From JAACPR01 sp964598245 (lineage in GTDB: Bacteria; Patescibacteriota; Minisyncoccia; Phycocordibacterales; JAACPR01): a stretch of DNA of 11,278 nucleotides. The position numbers and the translations under genes were made by a program. This document shows, piece by piece, positions 1-5,452 of the stretch. The notes beneath the pieces were generated by a model. The model was not told the origin of the DNA. It made no database searches and saw only the letters and a program-made list of their open reading frames with translations. The stretch's first letter is position 1. The number at the start of each line of letters is the position of its first letter. The stretch lies in NCBI GenBank assembly GCA_964598245.1, contig CAZRAX010000019.1:1-11278 (forward strand), in the 5' to 3' direction.

Positions 1-2
1 TT

Positions 3-308
3 ATGGTATTGAAACAATATTATATTTATAATAGATTACTATTAGAGTATATTAAAAATTTTAAAAGTGACAGATATATATTATTAGAGTATCCATTTTT
101 TATTGATCATAATTTACAAATTAGTAAATTGTCAGTTTTTATGGGTAAAGACTTAATCAAATCCAAAAGTTTGAATAAAAAATTATATAGAAGTAAAGAA
201 AATAAAAGATTTGATTTTGTTCTAATAAATGTGATATTAAAACTTTTTTTTAATAAAAATGTTTATTGTATTTATAATAAATTAACTATTTTAAATGATG
301 AAAAATAA
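3..308 (+). CDS. C-terminal part of an unidentified protein, possibly sulfotransferase-like (5' end outside window)
   Basis: The reading frame is open from the first bases, so the ATG at position 3 is probably internal and the gene is cut by the window edge. The visible 101 residues are basic, rich in Lys, Ile, Tyr and Asn. One stretch (YILLEYPFFIDHNLQISKLS followed by VFMG, about residues 25-48) resembles the C-terminal pattern of sulfotransferases, in which a 'LxxxYEDL' strand is followed by a helix and 'FLG'; the Glu-Asp of that pattern is not intact here. This resemblance is weak and is an inference. Its stop overlaps the start of the next gene by 14 nt, so the two are probably cotranscribed in a surface-glycan cluster, where a glycan-modifying enzyme would fit. 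Base composition is extremely AT-rich, like the next gene and unlike the rest of the window. A glycosyltransferase tail is an equally possible identity. Confidence 0.5.
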   Translation: MVLKQYYIYNRLLLEYIKNFKSDRYILLEYPFFIDHNLQISKLSVFMGKDLIKSKSLNKKLYRSKENKRFDFVLINVILKLFFNKNVYCIYNKLTILNDEK

Positions 309-1140
309 AATTTCAAAAAAAATTTTTATACTGTGGTATCAGGGTTGGCCAAAAGCACCATATGTTGTCAAAAAATGTTCAGAAAGTTGGATAAACAAGA
401 ATAAAGATTGGGATATAATTTTATTAGATAAATTTAATATAAAAAGATATATAGAATTTGAAATTAGTAAAGATGTTTCTATTCAAGCAATGTCGGATAT
501 AGTAAGAATTAAATTATTGAGAAAATACGGAGGTATATGGGTAGATGCAAGTGTTTATTGTAACAGACCTTTAAATGAATACATCTTCAAATTTACAAGA
601 AAGACAGGTTTTTTTGCTTTTTGTAATCCAGGCAAAGACAGGCTTATATCAAGTTGGTTTTTAGCATCATCTAATGACAATTACATAATTAGTACTATGG
701 ACACTTGTGTAAAGAAATTTTGGAATTACAAAAAAAAAGAAATATATTTTAGATTATTAATATCTAAAATATTTGATTATTCCTATGAGTTTAGTAAGAA
801 AATAAAAACATACAATTTTTTTCAAAAAAATATCTTCTTTTTTAAAAGGACAATAAATAAATATCCATATTTTTGGATGCATTATATATTTTATTATCTA
901 TATCTAAAAGATAAAAAATTTAGACAAAAATGGGATTCATCATATAGATTTGAAGCCTCAAAACCTCATGTAGTAAAACATTGGGGTAGCCAGAAAGAAG
1001 TCAATAATAAGTTTATTGAGCATACTAAGAAGATAAAAACTCCAGTATATAAACTTGAATGGGATATTGATCTAATCGCGGGAACTGTAACAGATTTTGT
1101 TTTGCAAGGCGGGCTTGAAAAAAAAGAAGATAGTAAATAA
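295..1140 (+). CDS. Capsular polysaccharide synthesis glycosyltransferase (Caps_synth / GT32-like)
   Basis: The 281-residue protein has the hallmarks of the Caps_synth (GT32-like) family, cytoplasmic enzymes that move a sugar from a nucleotide-sugar donor to a growing surface glycan. Near the N-terminus 'ILWYQGWPKAP' is followed by 'SW', as in the family's 'IW..WWQG...P....C..SW' block. Residues 66-86 carry 'MSDIVR' (Asp68, Arg71) and 'YGGIWVDAS' (Asp84), the usual donor and metal-binding segment with a degenerate DxD. The start is one of two adjacent ATGs (295 or 298) and overlaps the preceding gene by 14 nt; no Shine-Dalgarno is visible. The last 22 codons lie antisense to the end of the flippase gene (1072-1140), and the C-terminal tail encoded there looks non-conserved. 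DNA is markedly more AT-rich than genes further right, which suggests recent acquisition. The sugar and acceptor cannot be told. Confidence 0.85.
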   Translation: MMKNKISKKIFILWYQGWPKAPYVVKKCSESWINKNKDWDIILLDKFNIKRYIEFEISKDVSIQAMSDIVRIKLLRKYGGIWVDASVYCNRPLNEYIFKFTRKTGFFAFCNPGKDRLISSWFLASSNDNYIISTMDTCVKKFWNYKKKEIYFRLLISKIFDYSYEFSKKIKTYNFFQKNIFFFKRTINKYPYFWMHYIFYYLYLKDKKFRQKWDSSYRFEASKPHVVKHWGSQKEVNNKFIEHTKKIKTPVYKLEWDIDLIAGTVTDFVLQGGLEKKEDSK

Positions 1141-2406
1141 AAATCCAAAAACAAAACTAGAAATTAATGTAGCAATTGCCGCCCCGTTAATTCCATATAT
1201 AGGAATTAATGAGAAGTTTAAAATCAAGTTTACGATTACAGAAACCAAAGAAAAAATAAAAATCTGTTTTACTTTTTTCTTTATTAACAAATCACGCTTT
1301 AAAATCAAAGTAATACCCATACCAATACTTGACCATATGTATAAACTTAGAACACTGTTAGCAACCATAAATTCTTTACCTAAAATTATCTTAACTATTT
1401 GCTCACTGAATAAAGTAAACAATATAGATATAACTAGACTCATCCCAACAATTAAACTTGTTAAGTAGCCAGCTCTTCTTTTGTATTCATTCGAATCTCT
1501 TTTGTACGATCTAACAATTGCTGGGAAAAATGATGAAATAATTAATGTTGGTATTACATACCAAAATTCGCTCAATCTAACTGCTGCACTATAAAAACCA
1601 GTTTGTCCATCTCCTAAAATATTTCTCACCATTATAATATCTGTTTTTGCTAAAATAGTTGCTAATATACCGTTTAACAATAGTGGCAGTGATTCTATAA
1701 ATATTTTTTTAATGGAATCTTTACTATATGTTAATTTCTTTAAACTGTTTTCTTTGTGATAAATAAAAGCCAGACCAATTACCGGTATTGACCAGTCTAT
1801 TGCATAAACTGAAATAAAAAATATTAGAGGTAGGTTAAATAATACTCCAAAGAAAAACATTAAAGCAGTTATGATTTTTGATATTATTTCTATTATAGAA
1901 ATAATTTTTCCTTTTATTTCTGATTGAAAATAATTGCGAAAAATTTCTGAAGGTTTAAAAATAAAAGATAAAAACAAAATAAAAATAAAAAGAGATGTTT
2001 GAGAAAAACCTTCTACCCAAATGGCTATAAAAACTCCAATTAATATAGTTGTGAGGGATGCTATTGATTTTATGACCAAGGATGACCCCAAAAGACTATT
2101 TCTTTCTTCTGGTCTATCAATTAGATCTCTGTAGATTATTCCATCAACGCCAGTTCTAGCAATTATTGAAAATAATGTTACAAATCCCAAAACATAAGAA
2201 ACAATACCGTAGTTTTCTGGCCCTAGATGCCTGATAACTAATATCGCTACAAAGAAAGAAATTAACAAATTAAATATTTTACCTATAAACATCCAGCCAG
2301 TATTAAAGCCGTATCTTTTAAGTCCTTTATGATTTAAAATCTTGGATAAGAATTTTTTGGATGATAGAATTTGCTCCATTATTTTAATGTTAATTAATAA
2401 AATCAT
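1072..2406 (-). CDS. Wzx-like polysaccharide flippase (MOP superfamily)
   Basis: The 444-residue protein is strongly hydrophobic, with about 12 predicted membrane segments. It begins with the pattern typical of RfbX/Wzx and Polysacc_synt proteins: 'NTGWMFIGKIFNLLISFF' followed by 'IRHLGPENYG' near residues 35-68. Members flip undecaprenyl-linked oligosaccharides across the cytoplasmic membrane for capsule, O-antigen or teichoic-type glycans. The start at 2406 has a GAGAG motif 7 nt upstream on the minus strand; a second ATG at 2379 (MEQIL) has none but is also possible, giving 435 residues. The gene diverges from the Wzy-like gene across about 50 bp and converges with the glycosyltransferase, overlapping it by 69 bp. 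No terminator is visible between the converging genes. The family call is firm, the substrate unknown. Confidence 0.88.
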   Translation of the reverse strand: MILLINIKIMEQILSSKKFLSKILNHKGLKRYGFNTGWMFIGKIFNLLISFFVAILVIRHLGPENYGIVSYVLGFVTLFSIIARTGVDGIIYRDLIDRPEERNSLLGSSLVIKSIASLTTILIGVFIAIWVEGFSQTSLFIFILFLSFIFKPSEIFRNYFQSEIKGKIISIIEIISKIITALMFFFGVLFNLPLIFFISVYAIDWSIPVIGLAFIYHKENSLKKLTYSKDSIKKIFIESLPLLLNGILATILAKTDIIMVRNILGDGQTGFYSAAVRLSEFWYVIPTLIISSFFPAIVRSYKRDSNEYKRRAGYLTSLIVGMSLVISILFTLFSEQIVKIILGKEFMVANSVLSLYIWSSIGMGITLILKRDLLIKKKVKQIFIFSLVSVIVNLILNFSLIPIYGINGAAIATLISSFVFGFLFTIFFFFKPALQNKICYSSRD

Positions 2407-2436
2407 ACACTATCTCTCGCACTTTTCCATCATTTT

Positions 2437-2445
2437 TGCTATATT
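2437..2445 (+). promoter_or_regulatory. Extended -10 promoter of the Wzy-like gene
   Basis: TGCTATATT gives a TG dinucleotide one base before a TATATT hexamer (2440-2445). It ends 10 nt before the ATG at 2456, so the transcript would have only a few leader bases. No good -35 is seen at 17 bp. Assigned by pattern only. Confidence 0.4.
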
Positions 2446-2455
2446 TCAAATCAAC

Positions 2456-4630
2456 ATGTCTAATTCATCAACAGAGAAAATCATTAAATATTTAATTTAT
2501 CTTGGAGTTGCAGTCTTGCTTTATATCCCTTTTATCATATCAGAAAGTCTTTTTTTCCCATTTATTACAGGTAAAGCCTACACATTCCGTATCGTCACAG
2601 AAATAATCATTGGTCTTTGGCTGATTCTTGCTGTCATAAATCCTGTTTATCGACCCAAAAATAACTGGATTCTATATACTTTTGCTATCTTTTTAATTTC
2701 ACTTTTTATTTCAAATTTATTTGGCGTTAATCCAACTGCCAGTTTTTGGAGTAATTATGAAAGAATGGAAGGATGGGTTACAATCGCACACTTATTCGCA
2801 CTCTTTATAGCACTAGGTTCAATTTTGCGTGATAAAAAAGAATGGATTTGGCTATTTAATGCTTCTATCGTTGCCAGCTTGTTTATGGTGGCTTCGGCTT
2901 TTGGACAAGTTTTTGAAAGTGGTTTTAATACTCGTGTCGACACCACACTCGGCAACTCTACTTATCTGGGAATTTATATGCTGATAAACGCTTTTCTTTC
3001 TCTATTTTTATTATTACGTCAAAAAATTAATTTCAAGTCTTGGCCAATTTATTTTTATGGAACAACTTTTATATTGCAAACCGTCATAATTTTCCAAACA
3101 GGAACCAGAGGATCAATGCTGGGTCTTTTGGGTGGACTAGTATTAATGGCACTTTTGATTGCGATTTTAAATAAAGAAAATAAAGTTTTTCGTAAGATAG
3201 CTTTTTCTCTTTTAGGAGTTGTTATCATTTTCATCGGTGCGATTTTTATTTTTAAAGATTCATCCGCTGTTCAAAATATCCAACCACTTCAGAGAATCGT
3301 CACCATTTCTCCTGCAGAAGGAACTGCCAAAGCCAGAATTACTAACTGGAAAATAGCTACAGAAGGTTTTAAAGAAAGACCTATTTTGGGTTGGGGACAA
3401 AGCAACTTTAATTATGTTTTTGATAAACATTATCTGCCAGAGCATCATGGTAACGAAACTTGGTTTGATCGAGTTCATAACATCTTTTTTGATTGGTTAA
3501 TTGCTGGTGGAATTTTGGGCCTATTATTTTATCTTTCAATTTGGTTGGCAACTCTTTATTATATTTTCCGCAGTCAAAATTTTTCAGCTAATGAAAAGTC
3601 GGTTCTGGTAGCTCTTTTGGCTAGCTACTTTTTCCATAACTTATTCGTTTTTGATCAAATCGTTAGTTATATTTATTTTATATTTATTCTGGCTTTTGTT
3701 TATTCACAAACTGGTAAAGAGATTGAATCCTTATCGACACCAATTAATTCTATTCGTAAAAATATTTATCTTTCAATAATTATTATTTTAATTCCTATTT
3801 CAATTTATGTTTTGAATATTCCAAGTCTCAAAGCAAATCAAGAATTAATCTCGGCCTTGAGAATTGTTAATCAAAAATCTGACGGCACTATAAATCTTTA
3901 TCATTCAGGCGGGATTGTAGATAATATAAAATATTTTGAAAAAGCTATTAGTAGAAATACATTTGGTACATCAGAAATTAGACAAAGGGCTCTACTTCAG
4001 ACATCAAGTATTTTACGAATTCCAAATTTAGATCAAGAAATTAAAAATCAGTATGCTCAATTTGTTGTTGATCAAATGTTAAAAGAAATCGAAGCCGATC
4101 CAAATAACTCTCGAAATTATTATTTATTAGGTTCTTTCTTTGCCCAAGTTTCGCAGTTTGATCCAGCCGAAGAATTTTTACTAAAAGCAATTGAATTGTC
4201 ACCAAACAAACAAGCGATAAGGATTCAATTGGTAACTATTTATGCGGGTACTGACCAGTCAGAAAAGGCTCTTGCTTTGGCAAAGCAAACACATGAGTTG
4301 GATGAAAGTAAAGATGACCTCTGGGAAGAATATTTTAAAGTTGTTTCAAAATTCGAACCAGAATTTTCAAAAGAATTATTATCAGCAGAAATAGAAAAAG
4401 AAAATTTTGAAAGAGTTGAAAATTTTTTATTGAAAAGTATTGAAAGAAACAAGGATGCTTTAAATAATAGAATTTCATTATCAGCATTTTATTTCCAAAT
4501 TGGTAACGCCAGTTCCTCAATCAAAATTTTAGAGCAGGCGATTAATGATTTTCCTGATGCAAAAAAACAATTAGAAGAATTAAAGAAAAAAATAGAAGCC
4601 GGTGAAAATCCAGTCGGGAAAACTTTTTAG
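2456..4630 (+). CDS. O-antigen polymerase/ligase-like membrane protein (Wzy/WaaL) with C-terminal TPR domain
   Basis: The 724-residue protein has an N-terminal half of about 12 membrane segments and a soluble C-terminal half. The Wzy_C (O-antigen ligase) signature is clear: 'TGTRGSMLG' near residues 215-223, then 'ARITNW' (Arg294), 'RPILGWG' (Gly312-Trp-Gly314), 'VHNIFFDWL' with His341, and 'GGILGLL'. In WaaL and Wzy enzymes, the periplasmic loop carrying these Arg and His residues joins lipid-linked glycan to an acceptor or polymerises it. Residues about 550-715 form several TPR-like helix pairs (for example 'NYYLLGSFFAQ' and 'AEEFLLKAIELSPN'), which may bind partners. An upstream in-frame ATG at 2342 lies inside the divergent flippase gene and would add an odd 38 residues, so 2456 (MSNSSTEKI) is preferred. 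No terminator follows except the one that also ends RNA-A. Polymerase versus ligase versus protein O-glycosylation cannot be decided. Confidence 0.88.
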   Translation: MSNSSTEKIIKYLIYLGVAVLLYIPFIISESLFFPFITGKAYTFRIVTEIIIGLWLILAVINPVYRPKNNWILYTFAIFLISLFISNLFGVNPTASFWSNYERMEGWVTIAHLFALFIALGSILRDKKEWIWLFNASIVASLFMVASAFGQVFESGFNTRVDTTLGNSTYLGIYMLINAFLSLFLLLRQKINFKSWPIYFYGTTFILQTVIIFQTGTRGSMLGLLGGLVLMALLIAILNKENKVFRKIAFSLLGVVIIFIGAIFIFKDSSAVQNIQPLQRIVTISPAEGTAKARITNWKIATEGFKERPILGWGQSNFNYVFDKHYLPEHHGNETWFDRVHNIFFDWLIAGGILGLLFYLSIWLATLYYIFRSQNFSANEKSVLVALLASYFFHNLFVFDQIVSYIYFIFILAFVYSQTGKEIESLSTPINSIRKNIYLSIIIILIPISIYVLNIPSLKANQELISALRIVNQKSDGTINLYHSGGIVDNIKYFEKAISRNTFGTSEIRQRALLQTSSILRIPNLDQEIKNQYAQFVVDQMLKEIEADPNNSRNYYLLGSFFAQVSQFDPAEEFLLKAIELSPNKQAIRIQLVTIYAGTDQSEKALALAKQTHELDESKDDLWEEYFKVVSKFEPEFSKELLSAEIEKENFERVENFLLKSIERNKDALNNRISLSAFYFQIGNASSSIKILEQAINDFPDAKKQLEELKKKIEAGENPVGKTF

Positions 4631-4643
4631 AGTGTGTTTAAAT

Positions 4644-4672
4644 TTGCACTTTTTTATAATCTATGCTATACT
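4644..4672 (+). promoter_or_regulatory. Sigma70-type promoter of RNA-A
   Basis: TTGCAC (4644-4649), a 17-bp spacer and TATACT (4667-4672), with an extended-10 TG at 4664-4665. The predicted start is near 4679. It lies just downstream of the Wzy-like gene, in non-coding DNA. Confidence 0.55.
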
Positions 4673-4678
4673 ACATCA

Positions 4679-4738
4679 GTGAGTGTTAAAGCTCAAACGA
4701 ACGAATATCTGTGTAAGGCCCCGCTTTGGCGGGGTTTT
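4679..4738 (+). ncRNA. Putative small RNA A (about 60 nt) with intrinsic terminator
   Basis: A convincing promoter (TTGCAC, 17 bp, TATACT) is followed by about 38 nt without a convincing ORF and then a G+C-rich hairpin with a T run. Together they outline an independent transcript of about 60 nt. The segment 4690-4714 is complementary to 4899-4920 of the next putative RNA: AGCTC pairs with GAGCT, 3 nt bulge out, then CGAACGAATATCT pairs with the apical hairpin of RNA-B (one G-U), and after one mismatch TGT pairs with ACA. It matches no RNA family that I recognise. Alternative: it is only the 3' untranslated region and terminator of the Wzy-like gene. Confidence 0.5.
4717..4738 (+). terminator. 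Intrinsic terminator of RNA-A and the Wzy-like gene
   Basis: CCCCGC (4719-4724) and GCGGGG (4729-4734) form a 6-bp stem with a TTTG loop, followed by TTTT. The T run is short, but the stem is the most G+C-rich segment in this part of the window. Confidence 0.75.
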
Positions 4739-4828
4739 GCATTTTAGGGCTTTAATTAAGGTAAATTTTTAATAAAGTTTTAATAAAATTTTTTTAAAAT
4801 TAAGCATCCCAAAAAGTTTTTTAACTAC

Positions 4829-4858
4829 TTGTTTTTCAATATTATTTTTTGTTATACT
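4829..4858 (+). promoter_or_regulatory. Sigma70-type promoter of RNA-B
   Basis: TTGTTT (4829-4834), an 18-bp spacer and TATACT (4853-4858), the same -10 hexamer as RNA-A. The predicted start is near 4865. The 11-mer TTGTTTTTCAA at the -35 recurs at 4868-4878 in the first strand of the RNA-B stem. Confidence 0.55.
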
Positions 4859-4864
4859 CAAAGG

Positions 4865-4983
4865 TAGTTGTTTTTCAAATTGGTCAGCGATCGCACTCAC
4901 AAAGATATTCGTTTGGAGCTAGCCTCGCTGGCCAATTTGAAACGCAACAAAAAACTTCGGAAAAATTTTTCTGAAGTTTTTTA
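4865..4983 (+). ncRNA. Putative structured small RNA B (about 120 nt)
   Basis: Between a promoter and an intrinsic terminator lies a segment with no plausible ORF and strong secondary structure. TTCAAATTGGTCAGCG (4874-4889) pairs with CGCTGGCCAATTTGAA (4926-4941) to give 16 continuous pairs with one U-G. GTTG (4867-4870) and CAAC (4945-4948) extend the base across an internal loop. Inside the 36-nt terminal region, CTC and CAAA (4896-4903, one bulged A) pair with TTTG and GAG (4912-4918), leaving GATATTCG as an 8-nt loop. That loop and its flanks are complementary to RNA-A. A long closed helix with an inner hairpin recalls 6S RNA in outline, but the molecule is shorter and I see no 6S signature, so I leave it unnamed. 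Confidence 0.6.
4951..4983 (+). terminator. Intrinsic terminator of RNA-B
   Basis: AAAACTTC (4951-4958) pairs with GAAGTTTT (4973-4980). The stem continues inward through a G-T pair and GAAAA/TTTTC, and is followed by more T residues. The flanking A and T runs make it potentially bidirectional. Confidence 0.8.
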
Positions 4984-5122
4984 TTTTGTATTTATTAATT
5001 TGAAAAAATATTTTACAAAATTCGTACGGAAATTAGATTGAAAAAAATATTTTTGTTTTTGTTAATAAAAAAGTTATCCACAAATTTTTTGTTAAAAAAC
5101 TTTTTTATTTTTTATTGAGTGA

Positions 5123-5128
5123 GATAAT
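5123..5128 (+). promoter_or_regulatory. Possible -10 of the histone-like gene
   Basis: GATAAT matches the -10 consensus at 5 of 6 positions in an AT-rich stretch without an obvious -35. It lies 45 nt before the preferred ATG (5174), giving a leader of about 40 nt, or 6 nt before the alternative ATG at 5135. The rest of 4984-5173 shows only A/T runs and one TTATCCACA motif (5074-5082). Confidence 0.3.
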
Positions 5129-5173
5129 TAAGTTATGGAAAGTTACGTCCGATTATTAGTTAACAAAAATAAA

Positions 5174-5350
5174 ATGCCAGCAAAGAAAAAAACAACTCGC
5201 AGAAAACCTGCGAAGAAGGTAGCGAAAAGAAAGCCAGCTCGCAAAACTGCAAAGCGAAAGCCTGCAAAAAGAAAGGCTGCAAAAAAAACTACAAAAAGAA
5301 AGCCAGCCAAAAAGCCAGCAAAGCGAAAAGCTACAAAAAAAAGACGATAG
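5174..5350 (+). CDS. Histone H1-like, Lys/Arg/Ala/Pro-rich DNA-binding protein
   Basis: The 58-residue protein is almost wholly Lys, Arg, Ala, Pro and Thr, built of degenerate 'AKRKPA' units. It resembles the C-terminal tails of histone H1 and the short basic nucleoid proteins found in many bacteria, which bind DNA or RNA electrostatically. There is no folded domain, membrane segment or catalytic motif. The start at 5174 (MPAKKKTTRR) is preferred because this class usually begins so; an in-frame ATG at 5135 would add 13 unlike residues (MESYVRLL...) and cannot be excluded. The gene stands alone, between RNA-B and its own strong terminator, so it is probably monocistronic. A role in nucleoid compaction is inferred from composition only; a ribosome- or RNA-associated role is possible. 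Confidence 0.75.
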   Translation: MPAKKKTTRRKPAKKVAKRKPARKTAKRKPAKRKAAKKTTKRKPAKKPAKRKATKKRR

Positions 5351-5363
5351 GTCTTTTAAAAAC

Positions 5364-5397
5364 AAAAAACTCGTCACCAATATGGCGAGTTTTTTGT
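5364..5397 (+). terminator. Intrinsic terminator after the histone-like gene
   Basis: AAAAAACTCG (5364-5373) pairs with CGAGTTTTTT (5386-5395) around a 12-nt loop, a 10-bp stem ending in a T run. It separates the histone-like gene from secA and is symmetrical enough to work on both strands. Confidence 0.85.
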
Positions 5398-5411
5398 TAT
5401 CTAAAAATTAC

Positions 5412-5440
5412 TTAAACTATTGAGCTTATTGTGATAGTAT
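5412..5440 (+). promoter_or_regulatory. Candidate secA promoter
   Basis: TTAAAC (5412-5417), 17 bp, TAGTAT (5435-5440). The -10 ends 12 nt before the secA ATG, so the leader would be about 6 nt. The -35 is weak. The position just after a terminator supports a new transcription start here. Confidence 0.4.
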
Positions 5441-5452
5441 CTAACTTATCTT

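Noticed and set aside
2342..2455. Longer N-terminus for the Wzy-like protein from an ATG at 2342
   Set aside because: It would overlap the start of the divergent flippase by 65 bp and add residues unlike the family; MSNSST at 2456 has a promoter-like -10 just upstream.
4679..4747. A 22-codon GTG-started ORF running through RNA-A
   Set aside because: Its second half is simply a translation of the G+C-rich terminator hairpin, a common false ORF, and it has no ribosome binding site.
4865..4983. RNA-B as 6S RNA (ssrS)
   Set aside because: The outline fits, but the length is well short of typical 6S and I see no central bubble flanked by two helices; kept as an unnamed RNA.
5074..5082. Exact DnaA-box sequence TTATCCACA, with a reverse copy at 10086-10094
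   Set aside because: The two are 5 kb apart and one lies inside the end of the MYG1-family gene. There is no cluster and no dnaA or dnaN nearby, so there is no case for an origin.
5174..5350. The repetitive basic gene as a low-complexity false ORF
   Set aside because: It has a typical family start, a stop followed directly by a strong terminator, and G+C-richer codons than the flanking DNA, so it is kept as a gene.
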